Source: DATCLS01 sp035296625 (GTDB taxonomy: Bacteria; Actinomycetota; Acidimicrobiia; Acidimicrobiales; VFJN01). From it: DNA of 64,000 bases. The notes below the pieces were generated by a model. That model saw nothing but the letters and a program-made list of their open reading frames with translations. It ran no database searches and was not told where the DNA came from. The position numbers were made by a program, and so were the translations under genes. The stretch spans positions 62,001-126,000 of the forward strand of contig DATHAO010000015.1 in the NCBI GenBank assembly GCA_035296625.1, written 5' to 3'. Positions 7,271 through 15,920 of this stretch are shown one piece after another. The first letter of the stretch is position 1, and the number at the start of each line of letters is the position of its first letter.

Positions 7271-8503
7271 ATGCTGGACGTCCGCACCCGGCGCGCTCGA
7301 CGCTGGATCGCCGCCATCGCCGCCGTCTCGTTCGTGGCCGCGCCCTCCGCCGCCGAGGCGGCGAGCGCCGAGGTCGCCCAGGAGGACCCGACCGAGAACG
7401 GTCGCACCTCGTCGGACCGAGCTCTCGCGGAGGTCGGCGGCGTCTCGCCGACCGACGACACCGCCGTGGTCGCCGAGGCGATCGAGTCGATGAACGTGAA
7501 CGTGAGCGAGCAGTTGGACCAGCTCGACGCCGCGCAGGCGAAGGTCGACGAGACGACGGCCGCGCTGGCCACGGCCGACTCGGCGGTGGCGAACACCGAG
7601 CTGCTCATCGAGGAGCTGGTGGATCGCAGCGACGCCGTCGTCATCGAGGCGTTCATCAACCCGCCGGCCGAGAACGCGTTGGATGTCATGCAGTCCGACT
7701 CGGTCGGCGACGCCACCATCAAGCAGGCGCTGCTCGACATGCAGGCCGACGAGTCCGCGGCGGTGCTCGAGCAGCTCGGCGAGCAGCGGGCGGTGCTCGA
7801 GGAGCAGAAGGCCACGCAGGACGAGGCGCTCGCCGCCACCACCGCCGCCAAGCAGGAGGCAGACACCGCGCTGGTCGACCTGCGGTCCGCGGTCAGCCAG
7901 CGGACCCTGTTCGTCGCCGAGGTTCGGATGCAGCTGGCATCCGAGGCCGCCGCGGCCATCGACCCGGACGTCGCCGCGCAGGTGGCGGCCCGCCGGGCCG
8001 AGCTCACGGCCCTGCTCGACGACATGGCCGCCGAGCGCGAGGCCGCCCGCCTCGCCGCCGAGGCGGCCGAGGCCGAGCGCCGGGCCATCGCCGAAGGCCG
8101 GTTCCTGTGTCCTGTGCGGGGCGAGGTGTACTTCACCGACACGTGGGGGGCGGCCCGCTCGGGCGGCCGCACGCATCAGGGGACCGACATGATGGCCGAC
8201 ACCGGAACGCCCACCGTGGCGCCGGTCAGCGGCCGTGTCGTCCACAAGCAGAGCAGCCTCGGCGGCTTGACCTGGTACGTCTACGGCGACGACGGCAACA
8301 CCTACTACGGCGCCCACCTCTCGCAGTACGCGAGCACGGGCGTCGAGCACGTCGACGGCGGCACGGTCATCGGCTACGTCGGCACCAGCGGCAACGCCGC
8401 CGCCGACGCCCCCCACCTGCACTTCGAGTTCAAGCCCGGGGGCGGGGCGTCGGTGAACCCCTACAGCCGCCTCGCCCAGGCCTGCCCCGGCAGCGCCCGC
8501 TGA
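7271..8503 (+). CDS. Secreted M23 family peptidoglycan endopeptidase with coiled-coil N-terminus
   Basis: A 410-residue exported protein. Residues 1-32 form a signal peptide (basic start, hydrophobic core, AAEAAS cleavage area). About 70-265 is a long alanine/glutamate-rich coiled coil, as in EnvC/NlpD-type hydrolases. The C-terminal 130 residues are a LytM/M23 domain with the zinc ligands in HQGTD (near residue 302) and the HLHFEF motif (near 383), both intact. It should cut peptide cross-bridges during growth or division. ATG 7271 follows a strong GAGGGGA site. Confidence 0.92.
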   Translation: MLDVRTRRARRWIAAIAAVSFVAAPSAAEAASAEVAQEDPTENGRTSSDRALAEVGGVSPTDDTAVVAEAIESMNVNVSEQLDQLDAAQAKVDETTAALATADSAVANTELLIEELVDRSDAVVIEAFINPPAENALDVMQSDSVGDATIKQALLDMQADESAAVLEQLGEQRAVLEEQKATQDEALAATTAAKQEADTALVDLRSAVSQRTLFVAEVRMQLASEAAAAIDPDVAAQVAARRAELTALLDDMAAEREAARLAAEAAEAERRAIAEGRFLCPVRGEVYFTDTWGAARSGGRTHQGTDMMADTGTPTVAPVSGRVVHKQSSLGGLTWYVYGDDGNTYYGAHLSQYASTGVEHVDGGTVIGYVGTSGNAAADAPHLHFEFKPGGGASVNPYSRLAQACPGSAR

Positions 8504-8535
8504 CCCCGGCGGGAGGCCCGCACCGGCGGCCACGG

Positions 8536-8640
8536 TCAGTCGGGGGCAGCGCGCAGCCGGACGGCCAGCAGCGCCGTGTAAGTCGTGGCTGTCGTCGGTC
8601 AGCAGCGTGATGAGCCCCGGGCCAGCGCGATCGTGCGGTC
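8536..8640 (-). pseudogene. Possible PIN-domain toxin remnant
   Basis: In the gap after the M23 gene, three minus-strand frames read in order DRTIALARG, LITLLTDDSHDL and ALLAVRLRAAPD followed by a stop (8538-8536). Together they resemble the C-terminal end of a PIN/VapC domain, with TDDxxDL as the last acidic motif. Two frame changes in about 100 bases would make this a relic. The match is short and could be chance. The rest of 8504-8802 shows nothing coding. Confidence 0.25.
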
Positions 8641-8802
8641 GGTAACTTCTCCGGCCCTGCGCCGGTGTCCCCCCGCGACGCTCCGCCCCCGCCCCGGCCG
8701 GCGCTCCACCAGCACCCGTTCGTGCTGGCGAGCGTTCCCGCGACCTGGAAGGGTGCGATCGTGCCTGCGCCGCCGGCTGGACGCGGGCCGGAGGAGGGAC
8801 CC

Positions 8803-9981
8803 GTGGCGAACTTCGGCGACTACCAGACCGGCATCTACGCGGAGGGCATGTTCGGCGGCAAGGTCCCCGACGTGCCGACCGGCCTGGCGGGGCTGGAGAG
8901 CCGGGCCAGCGAGGTGCTGTCGCCCGAAGCGGCCGGCTACATCCTGCCGAGCGCCGGCAGCGGGGCCACGGCCCGGGCGAACCGTGAGGCGTTCGACCGG
9001 TGGCGCATCGTCCCCCGCATGCTGCGGGGCTCGCCCCAGCGGGACCTGTCCTGCACGGTGCTGGGCACCGCCCTGCCCGCCCCGGTGATGCTCGCCCCGA
9101 TCGGCGTGCAGACGCTCGCCCACCCGGAGGGCGAGCTGGCCACCGCCCGCGCGGCGGCGGCCGTCGGCCTGCCGTACGTGCACTCGACGGCCGCGGCGCA
9201 CTCCATCGAGCAGGCGGCCGAGGCCAACGGCGAGGGTCCCCGCTGGTACCAGCTCTACTGGCCGAACGAGCCCGAGATGTGCGCCAGCTTCCTCCGGCGG
9301 GCCGCGGCCGCCGGCTACACGGGCCTCGTCGTCACGCTCGACACCACCACGCTCGGGTGGCGCCCCGCCGACCTCGACCGCGGCTTCCTGCCGTTCCTGC
9401 GGGGGGAGGGCATCGCCACGTTCCTCACCGACCCGGTGTTCCAGGCCGGCCTCGACAAACCGGTCGAGGAGGACATGGGCGCCGCGGTCATGCGTTGGGC
9501 GTCGGTGTTCCCGAACCCGGGCCTGAGCTGGGATCAGTTGCCGTTCCTGCGCGAGCACTGGGACGGCCCGATCGTGCTCAAGGGCATTCTGTCGGTCGAC
9601 GACGCCCGCCTCGCCGCCGAGCACGGCGTCGACGGCGTGCTCGTCTCCAACCACGGCGGCCGGCAGGTCGACGGGGCGATCGGGGCTCTCGATGCCCTCG
9701 GCCCGATCGCGGCCGCGGTCGGCTCGGACATGACCGTCCTGTTCGACTCGGGCATCCGCACCGGGGCGGACATCGTGAAGGCCCTGGCGCTCGGGGCCGA
9801 CGCCGTGCTCGTCGGCCGTCCCTACCTTTTCGGTCTGGCGCTGGCCGGCCAGGCCGGCGTCGAGCACGTGCTGCGCTGCCTGCTCGCCGAGCTCGACCTC
9901 ACGCTGCACCACTCGGGCTACGCCAGCCAGCGAGACCTCACGCCGGCCTCGCTGACCGCCGCGCCGGGCGTGCCCGGCTAG
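8803..9981 (+). CDS. FMN-dependent alpha-hydroxy-acid oxidase, lactate 2-monooxygenase-like
   Basis: A 392-residue TIM-barrel flavoenzyme. APIGVQTLAHPEGE, YQLYWPNEPEM, the FMN-binding lysine in VLKGILSVDDA, the catalytic His/Arg in SNHGGRQVDG, and FDSGIRTGADIVKALALGADAV with GRP form the full (S)-alpha-hydroxy-acid oxidase signature. Length and the N-terminal FGDYQTGIYAEG match mycobacterial lactate 2-monooxygenase, which turns lactate plus O2 into acetate and CO2. The substrate may be another 2-hydroxy acid. GTG 8803 has an excellent GGAGGAGGGA site; the upstream extension is not protein-like. Confidence 0.88.
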   Translation: MANFGDYQTGIYAEGMFGGKVPDVPTGLAGLESRASEVLSPEAAGYILPSAGSGATARANREAFDRWRIVPRMLRGSPQRDLSCTVLGTALPAPVMLAPIGVQTLAHPEGELATARAAAAVGLPYVHSTAAAHSIEQAAEANGEGPRWYQLYWPNEPEMCASFLRRAAAAGYTGLVVTLDTTTLGWRPADLDRGFLPFLRGEGIATFLTDPVFQAGLDKPVEEDMGAAVMRWASVFPNPGLSWDQLPFLREHWDGPIVLKGILSVDDARLAAEHGVDGVLVSNHGGRQVDGAIGALDALGPIAAAVGSDMTVLFDSGIRTGADIVKALALGADAVLVGRPYLFGLALAGQAGVEHVLRCLLAELDLTLHHSGYASQRDLTPASLTAAPGVPG

Positions 9982-10075
9982 CCGGTGGTCCGTCACGTTC
10001 TGACCCACGAAGATGGACTAGGCCTCGAACGATTTCGCCGGCACGGGGGCCCTCCCGCGACGACTTCTGGCGGGG

Positions 10076-10597
10076 CTAGTCGGCCGGGCTGTCGGCCGGG
10101 GCGTCGGGGTCGGTCGGGAGCCCGAAGGTCTCGAAGAGGCTGGGGTCGAGGAAGGCGTGGATCGCGACGATGCGATCGCCGGACGCCTCGAGCAGGTGGA
10201 TGGCGAACGGTTGGAGCGCCCCGTCCGATCCCGTCGGCTTGTAGATGGCCACCGCAGGCCCGCCGTTGGCGGAGACGGGGACGAACCGATCGTGGCGGCA
10301 GTCCTCTGTGGCGAGCAGCCACCGGCGGATGTCGTCCCGGCCCTGCAGCCACAGCTCGAAGGGCGGCATGGCGAGCGTCGCGTCCTCGCGCAACAGGGCG
10401 ACGAGCGCGTCGACGTCGAAGCGCTCGAAGGCCTCGACGTAGCGGGCCACCAGCTCCTGGTCGGTGTCGGTCGCATCGGTCGACCGGGCGCGGGATAGGC
10501 CGCGGTTCGCCGCAGCGAGGGTGGCGCGGGCCCGGCGAAGCGTGCTGTTGACGGCCGCGGCGCTCGTCTCGAGCAGCTCGGCCACCTCGATGGCCGG
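10076..10597 (-). pseudogene. Truncated ECF sigma factor (sigma4 helix plus SnoaL-like domain), 5' end lost
   Basis: The frame ending at 10076 encodes 173 residues beginning PAIEVAELLETSAAAVNSTL, the recognition helix of region 4 in SigG-type ECF factors, followed by their usual SnoaL/NTF2-like C-terminal domain. Regions 2 and the first half of 4 are absent: homology stops at about 10597, only twelve bases before the acyl-CoA dehydrogenase stop (10609). No start codon or ribosome site precedes it. A deletion probably joined the two genes. The 94 bases at 9982-10075 show nothing. Confidence 0.8.
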
Positions 10598-10608
10598 ACG
10601 AGCTCCAG

Positions 10609-11904
10609 CTAGCTGTTCAGGCTCGCGGCCTCGAGCTGGTCGGCGAACCGCTCGACGGCTGCGGCCCGGCGGGTGGGGACGTGCTCGGTGGGCACCTCGG
10701 ACGGGCTGTAGCCCTTCAGCACCTGGCGCGCGATCGTGACCTTGTGCACCTCGTCGGGGCCGTCGTAGATCCGGGCGGCCCGGGCGTGGCGGTACATCGA
10801 CTCGAGCGGCAGGTCGGTCGTGTAGCCGAGGCTGCCGTGGACCTGGATCGCCCGGTCGATCACCTCGTAGAGCACCTTGGCGCCCCACCACTTGATCATG
10901 GCGATCTCGACCCGGGAGCGGCTGGCGCCGACCTGGTCCATCTTCCAGGCGGCGTGCAGGGTGAGCAGGCGGGCGGCCTGCATCTCGGTGGCCGAGGTGG
11001 CGATCCAGTCCTGCACCATCTGCTTGTCGGCCAGCGTCGAGCCGTGCGTGTAGCGCGACAGGGCCCGCTCGCAGAGCATGTCGAAGGCCCGCCGGCCCTG
11101 GCCCAGCCACCGCATGGCGTGGTGGATGCGGCCCGGCCCCAGGCGCTTCTGGGCGAGCGTGAAGCCCTGGCCGATGCCGGCCTCGCCGCCAACCACGTGG
11201 TCGAACGGGACCCGCACGCTACGGTACACGATCTCGGCGTGGCCGCCCGGCTGGCCGGTGACGTGGTGAGGCTCGCCCATCGTGGCCACGTCCCGCAGGA
11301 TGTCCACGCCGGGCGTGCCGACCGGCACGATGAACATGGAGCTGCCCTGGTAGGGGTGCACGTCGGGGTTCGTGACGGCCATGACGACGAGGAAGTCGGC
11401 CACCGAGCCGTTGGAGGTGAACCACTTGTGGCCGTCGATCACCCACTCGTCGCCGTCGCGCACGGCCCGGGTCGAGATCAGCGTGGGGTCGGCGCCGGCG
11501 CCCGGCTCGGTCATCGAGAACGCCGAGCGCAGCTCGCCGGCGAGAAGGGGGCGCATCCAGCGCTCCTTCTGCTCGTCGGTGCCGCCCTCGGCCAGCAGCT
11601 CGCTGTTGCCCGAGTCGGGGGCGTTGTTGCCGAAGACCGACGGGGCGTAGATGCAGCGGCCGAGGATCTCGTGCATCAGGCCCAGCTTCACCTGGCCGAA
11701 CCCGCCGCCGCCCAGTTCGGGCGGCAGGTGGGCGGCCCACAGGCCCTGGTCCTTGACCTGCTGCTTGAGCGGAGCGGTCAGGCGTGCCAGCTCGGCTGCG
11801 TCGAGGTCCAGGGTCTCGAGTGGCTCGATCTCGGTGCGGACGAAGCCGCGCATCCACTCGAGCTTCTCCTCGAACTCGGGCTCGGTCGAGAAGTCCCAGG
11901 CCAT
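10609..11904 (-). CDS. Acyl-CoA dehydrogenase
   Basis: A 431-residue flavin enzyme of the FadE/ACAD10-11 type. The FAD/acyl pocket motifs FSMTEPGAGADPT and WVIDGHKWFTSNG lie in the middle, and MYRHARAARIYDGPDEVHK supplies the glutamate used as catalytic base in most family members. An unusual tail of about 30 residues follows. It should introduce the alpha-beta double bond in an acyl-CoA. It is divergent from an SDR gene with 102 bp between, and these two plus the amidohydrolase downstream may form a catabolic locus. Confidence 0.9.
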   Translation of the reverse strand: MAWDFSTEPEFEEKLEWMRGFVRTEIEPLETLDLDAAELARLTAPLKQQVKDQGLWAAHLPPELGGGGFGQVKLGLMHEILGRCIYAPSVFGNNAPDSGNSELLAEGGTDEQKERWMRPLLAGELRSAFSMTEPGAGADPTLISTRAVRDGDEWVIDGHKWFTSNGSVADFLVVMAVTNPDVHPYQGSSMFIVPVGTPGVDILRDVATMGEPHHVTGQPGGHAEIVYRSVRVPFDHVVGGEAGIGQGFTLAQKRLGPGRIHHAMRWLGQGRRAFDMLCERALSRYTHGSTLADKQMVQDWIATSATEMQAARLLTLHAAWKMDQVGASRSRVEIAMIKWWGAKVLYEVIDRAIQVHGSLGYTTDLPLESMYRHARAARIYDGPDEVHKVTIARQVLKGYSPSEVPTEHVPTRRAAAVERFADQLEAASLNS

Positions 11905-12006
11905 GCATCCCCCTCCGGTTCGGGTGCTGCGGGCGGCGACGGCCCCGCCCGATGCGAGCCTGGCCGATCACGCGGCGGTCTGCCAGGCCTGTGTGAAGCT
12001 CGCGCC

Positions 12007-12834
12007 ATGGATCTCGACCTTGACGGCAGGGTGGTGGCGATCACCGGGGGGACGGACGGCCTCGGCCTGGCGCTCGCCGAGCGGCTGGTGGCCGAGGGCG
12101 CACGGGTCGCCGTGTGCGGGCGCGACGAGGGCCGCGTCGAGGCGGTCCGGGCGGCGCCGTGGGCGGCGGGGAGGACCGACCGCGTGCTGGCGATCTCGGC
12201 CGACGTGACGCGCCCCGACGACCTGGAGCGCTTCGCCGACGCCGTGCGCTCGGCGTGGGGCCGGGTCGACGGCCTGGTGAACAACGCGGGGGCGGCCCGG
12301 GCTGCGGCGTTCGGGGACGCGTCCGACGCCGACTGGCAGGCCGACATCGACCTCAAGCTGCTGGCCGCCGTGCGGCTGACTCGGGCGCTCCTCCCGGACC
12401 TGCGGGCCTCGGGTGCGCCCGCCGGACCCCCGGGCCCCGGCGCGACGGCGGGCGCCGGTGCGTCCGTCCTCAACGTGCTGAGCGTGACGGCGAAGGCACC
12501 GCCGGCCCGCTCGGTCCCGACCTCGGTGACGCGGGCGGCGGGCCTGGCGCTCACGAAGGCGCTCGCCTCCGAGGTCGGCGGCGACGGCGTGCGGGTCAAC
12601 GCCGTGTGCGTCGGGCTGGTCGAGAGCGGCCAGTGGCGCCGCCGGGCGGAGGCCCGGGGCGTGCCGCTCGCCACGATGCTCGACGAGCTCGCGGGCTCGG
12701 CAGACGTGCCGCTCGGCCGCGTGGGCCGGGCCCAGGAGTTCGCCGACCTCGCCGCGTACCTCCTGTCCCCTCGCTCGTCGTACGTCACCGGCACGGCGAT
12801 CAATCTCGACGGCGGCATGAGCCCGGTGCCCTGA
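12007..12834 (+). CDS. Short-chain dehydrogenase/reductase lacking the usual catalytic Tyr-Lys pair
   Basis: A 275-residue Rossmann protein: TGGTDGLG (13-20) binds NAD(P), NNAG is at 92-95, serine 159 is present, and the C-terminal GTAINLDGG is normal. At the active site the expected Tyr-x3-Lys reads Thr172-Ser-Val-Thr-Arg176. Residues 136-152 are a Gly/Pro/Ala-rich insert. A TSVxR variant occurs in a subgroup of SDRs, so this may be a subfamily trait; ordinary alcohol dehydrogenation by the classical mechanism is doubtful. Divergent from the acyl-CoA dehydrogenase. Confidence 0.85.
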   Translation: MDLDLDGRVVAITGGTDGLGLALAERLVAEGARVAVCGRDEGRVEAVRAAPWAAGRTDRVLAISADVTRPDDLERFADAVRSAWGRVDGLVNNAGAARAAAFGDASDADWQADIDLKLLAAVRLTRALLPDLRASGAPAGPPGPGATAGAGASVLNVLSVTAKAPPARSVPTSVTRAAGLALTKALASEVGGDGVRVNAVCVGLVESGQWRRRAEARGVPLATMLDELAGSADVPLGRVGRAQEFADLAAYLLSPRSSYVTGTAINLDGGMSPVP

Positions 12835-12845
12835 CGCAGCGTCAG
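12831..12845. promoter_or_regulatory. Palindrome CTGACG-N3-CGTCAG, copy 1
   Basis: CTGACG CAG CGTCAG is a perfect 6-bp dyad. It overlaps the SDR stop codon (TGA 12832-12834). A second copy with the same arms lies 28 bp further on. Paired identical dyads before a start codon indicate a regulator-binding site, most likely for a TetR-family repressor not encoded in this part of the window. Confidence 0.7.
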
Positions 12846-12858
12846 GCCGAGCGGTAAG

Positions 12859-12873
12859 CTGACGGTGCGTCAG
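12859..12873. promoter_or_regulatory. Palindrome CTGACG-N3-CGTCAG, copy 2
   Basis: CTGACG GTG CGTCAG repeats the arms of copy 1 with a different 3-bp centre. The centres are 28 bp apart, close to three helical turns less a fraction. The site lies 58 bp before the amidohydrolase ATG, in a place suited to blocking its promoter. Confidence 0.7.
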
Positions 12874-12930
12874 AACCGGGCGGGCCCGCCACCGCCGCCC
12901 GGCCCGGCGTCGAGCGTTCGGGGGGGACAC

Positions 12931-14661
12931 ATGACCGCAGCCGACCTGGTCGTCCGAGGGGGCACCGTCGTCGACGGGACCGGGACGCCGGCCCGTACGG
13001 CCGACGTTGCCATCACCGGCGGCGTCGTCACCGAAGTGGGCCGGGTCGACGGCCGGGGACGCCGGGAGGTCGACGCGGACGGTGCGCTCGTGACGCCGGG
13101 CTTCGTCGACATCCACACGCACTACGACGGCCAGGCGACGTGGGACGAGCGGCTCACCCCGTCGTGCTGGCACGGCGTGACCACCGTCGTCATGGGCAAC
13201 TGCGGCGTAGGGTTCGCGCCGGTGGCGCCCGACCGCCACGAGTGGCTGATCGGGCTGATGGAGGGCGTGGAGGACATCCCCGGGGCGGCGCTCTCCGCCG
13301 GCATCGAGTGGGGCTGGGAGAGCTTCGGCGAGTTCCTCGACGCGCTCGACGCCCGCCGCTACGTGATGGACCTCGGCACACAGGTGCCCCACGGGGCCGT
13401 GCGGGGCTACATCATGGGCGAGCGGGGCGCCCGCAACGAGCCGGCCATGCCCGAGGACGTCGAGGCCATGGCTGCGGTCGTGCGTGCCGGGGTCGTGGCC
13501 GGCGCCCTCGGCTTCTCCACGAGCCGCACGCTGGCGCACCGGGCCATCGACGGCGAGCCCGTGCCCGGCACGTTCGCCGCCGAGGACGAGCTGTTCGGCA
13601 TCGGCCGGGTGCTGGGCGAGCTGGGCACCGGCGTGTTCGAGCTGGCGCCGGCCGGGGCGCTGGGCGAGGACCTCGCAGCGCCGGAGCGCGAGATGGACTG
13701 GATGCGCCGGCTGGCCGCCGCCATCGGCCGACCGGTGACGTTCGCGCTGAGCCAGAACAACGCCGACCCCGTGGCGTGGCGGCGCCTCCTCGACCTGGCG
13801 GCCGCCGCGCACGCCGAGTCCGTGCCCGTGCGGCCGCAGGTGCACGGGCGGACGGTGTCGCTGCTGCTGGGCCTCCAGACGTTCCACCCGCTGGCGTTCA
13901 CCGCGGCGTGGGGCGCGGCGGGGCTCGGCCTGCTGCCGTGGCGGGACCAGGTCGCCCGGCTCCGGGGCGAGCCCGACCTGCGGGCCCGGATCGTGGCCGA
14001 CGCCGCCGGCCTGGCCGACGACCCGATCGTCAGCGGCTTCATGCACCCGGACAGGATCTTCCTGCTCGGCGACCCGCCGGTCTACGAGCCCGGGGTCGAG
14101 CGCAGCGTGACCGCGATGGCCGCCGTCGGGGGCGTCGACGTGTGGGCGCTGCTGCTGGACCTGCTGCTCGGCGACGACGGCCGGGAGCTGCTCAACGCGC
14201 CGGTCCTCAACTACACGGAGGGCAACCTCGACGCGGTGGGCGAGATGCTGCGCCACCCGACCTCCGCGTTCGGCCTGGGCGACGGCGGGGCGCACGCCGG
14301 CCAGACGTGCGACGCGTCGACCACCACGTTCCTGCTCACCCACTGGGCGCGGGACCGGGGGCACGGCCGCCTGTCCGTCGAGGAGGCCGTCCACAAGATG
14401 ACGCAGGCCACGGCATGCCTGTACGGGCTCGGCGACCGGGGTGTGCTGGCGCCCGGGTACGTCGGCGACGCGAACGTGATCGACCACGCGGCGCTGCAGC
14501 TGCGGCGGCCCGAGCTCGTGGCGGACCTGCCCGGCGGCGCCGGCCGGCTCGTGCAGCGGGCCGACGGCTACGCGGCGACGATCAAGTCGGGGGAGCTCAC
14601 CTTCGAGGGCGGGCACGACACGGGCGCCCGCCCGGGCACGCTCCTGCGAGGCGCACGGTGA
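12931..14661 (+). CDS. Amidohydrolase family protein (N-acyl-D-amino-acid deacylase-like)
   Basis: A 576-residue metal-dependent hydrolase. DIHTHYDGQATWD (60-72) gives the metal-binding HxH and Asp, MGNCGVGFAP follows as in D-aminoacylases, and GDGGAHAGQTCDAS in the C-terminal half holds the late metal/catalytic region. The N-terminal and C-terminal beta-sandwich segments (VVRGGTVVDGTG; VLAPGYVGDANV) are complete. Actinobacteria carry several such paralogues near lipid genes; the true substrate is unknown. ATG 12931 follows GGGGGGA. The stop overlaps the next start (GTGA). Two palindromes upstream suggest repression. Confidence 0.88.
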   Translation: MTAADLVVRGGTVVDGTGTPARTADVAITGGVVTEVGRVDGRGRREVDADGALVTPGFVDIHTHYDGQATWDERLTPSCWHGVTTVVMGNCGVGFAPVAPDRHEWLIGLMEGVEDIPGAALSAGIEWGWESFGEFLDALDARRYVMDLGTQVPHGAVRGYIMGERGARNEPAMPEDVEAMAAVVRAGVVAGALGFSTSRTLAHRAIDGEPVPGTFAAEDELFGIGRVLGELGTGVFELAPAGALGEDLAAPEREMDWMRRLAAAIGRPVTFALSQNNADPVAWRRLLDLAAAAHAESVPVRPQVHGRTVSLLLGLQTFHPLAFTAAWGAAGLGLLPWRDQVARLRGEPDLRARIVADAAGLADDPIVSGFMHPDRIFLLGDPPVYEPGVERSVTAMAAVGGVDVWALLLDLLLGDDGRELLNAPVLNYTEGNLDAVGEMLRHPTSAFGLGDGGAHAGQTCDASTTTFLLTHWARDRGHGRLSVEEAVHKMTQATACLYGLGDRGVLAPGYVGDANVIDHAALQLRRPELVADLPGGAGRLVQRADGYAATIKSGELTFEGGHDTGARPGTLLRGAR

Positions 14662-15125
14662 GCGACGGGCCCAGGCCCGCGTCGCCGCAGGAGACGGCGG
14701 CGGCGTTCTGGGCGGCGCTCTACGCCCGCGACTGGCCACGGATCCGCTCGTTCTTCGGGCCGGAGTCGATCTACTACGACGTCCCCACCGGACCGTCGAC
14801 CGCTGGCGTCGGCCCGGCGAGCATCGAGGCGCGGTTGCGGCTCGGCCTCGAGGGCCTCGCGGGCTACGAGCACCGGCCCGGCGTCGTCGCCACCGCTCCC
14901 GGCGGCGTGGTCGTCACCGAGCACACCGAGGTATGGACGTGGGAGACCGGCGAGACGGTCGCCCTGCCGTTCGTCTCGGTGCAGCGCATCGAGCACGGCG
15001 TCATCGCGCTCTGGAAGGACTACTGGGACCTGCAGACGCTCATGACCGCCGCCCCGCCGGCCTGGCACCGGCGCCTCGACACGGCGGATCTCAGTTGGGT
15101 CGTCGACGCCACCGGCCACGCCTGA
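14658..15125 (+). CDS. NTF2-like / limonene-1,2-epoxide hydrolase-like protein
   Basis: A 155-residue single-domain cone-shaped NTF2/SnoaL-like protein: AAFWAALYARDWPRIRSFF at the start, a central hydrophobic barrel, and GVIALWKDYWDLQTLM at the end, which resembles the Arg/Asp-containing strand of limonene-epoxide hydrolases. GTG 14658 overlaps the TGA of the amidohydrolase, so the two are coupled and probably act in one pathway. Whether it is an enzyme or a binding protein cannot be told. Confidence 0.8.
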   Translation: MSDGPRPASPQETAAAFWAALYARDWPRIRSFFGPESIYYDVPTGPSTAGVGPASIEARLRLGLEGLAGYEHRPGVVATAPGGVVVTEHTEVWTWETGETVALPFVSVQRIEHGVIALWKDYWDLQTLMTAAPPAWHRRLDTADLSWVVDATGHA

Positions 15126-15155
15126 CCAGCGAGGCCCGCGGGCCGGATGCCCCGC

Positions 15156-15866
15156 TCAGCCGGCTCGGCGGCGTGAGCGGTCCCGCGGGGACAGGGCCAC
15201 GCGCACCGCCTCGGGCTCCGGCTCGACGACCGCGGGCCGGCCGGTGTCGTCGTGCCCGAGGAACCGGTGGTGCAGTAGCACGGCGAGGACCGCGTGCTGG
15301 GTGGCGTTCGCCGGGACGGTCCCATCGGGCAGGACATCCCCGCGCTCGCGGACGAACCGGGCGGCGGCCCGCACGGCCTCGTGCTCCACCCGGTCGGCCT
15401 CGGTCGGGTGGTCGAAGTGCCAGCGCCGTACCCGGCGGGCGATCGCTGGCTGGTCCGCGTCGTCGACCTCGACCCCGGAGGCCGGAAAGACCCGGCAGTC
15501 GTAGGTGCGGCAGGTCTTCGGGCGATGCTCGTAGATCGAGCACGCCCCGTCGACCAGCATGGGGCAGCGGCCGTCCTCGTCATAACCGAGCAGGACGTTC
15601 CCCCTCGGCAACCGCGGGGCCGGGAACTGCAGCTCGGCCGGGATGTGCGCGAGCGTCTCGGTCTCGTCGGGAGCGATGTGGACGAACTGGGACGAGGTGC
15701 AGCAGGCCGTGCAGCCATCGCAGGGCACGTCGGACCCGGCCTCGCCGCGCAGGGCGCGCTGCATCCCCACTAGCCAGGTCGAAAACGCGCCGGCCGCCAG
15801 TGCGTTGTCCTGGGTCACCTCTCCGTCGTCCGTCGGTCGCCCCACGACGACCGAGGGTAGGCCCAC
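15156..15866 (-). CDS. YkgJ family cysteine-cluster protein
   Basis: A 236-residue protein with the CxxCxxCC signature (CDGCTACC, about 49-56), then GRCPMLVDGACSIYEHRPKTCRTYDCRVF, giving the eight or so cysteines of the UPF0153/YkgJ family, thought to bind Zn or an Fe-S cluster. The C-terminal third is unrelated to the cluster. A GTG (MTQDN...) about 18 codons in is an alternative start. Function is unknown; it stands alone and is convergent with the NTF2-like gene. Confidence 0.85.
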   Translation of the reverse strand: MGLPSVVVGRPTDDGEVTQDNALAAGAFSTWLVGMQRALRGEAGSDVPCDGCTACCTSSQFVHIAPDETETLAHIPAELQFPAPRLPRGNVLLGYDEDGRCPMLVDGACSIYEHRPKTCRTYDCRVFPASGVEVDDADQPAIARRVRRWHFDHPTEADRVEHEAVRAAARFVRERGDVLPDGTVPANATQHAVLAVLLHHRFLGHDDTGRPAVVEPEPEAVRVALSPRDRSRRRAG

Positions 15867-15920
15867 GCGGCGCCACCCCGGCCTGTCGAGGACGGACGGT
15901 CGAACGCCGAACGGGGGCCG

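Noticed and set aside
10681..12006. Long plus-strand open frame across the acyl-CoA dehydrogenase, in frame with the SDR
   Set aside because: It is antisense to a motif-complete dehydrogenase. The SDR fold starts exactly at ATG 12007.
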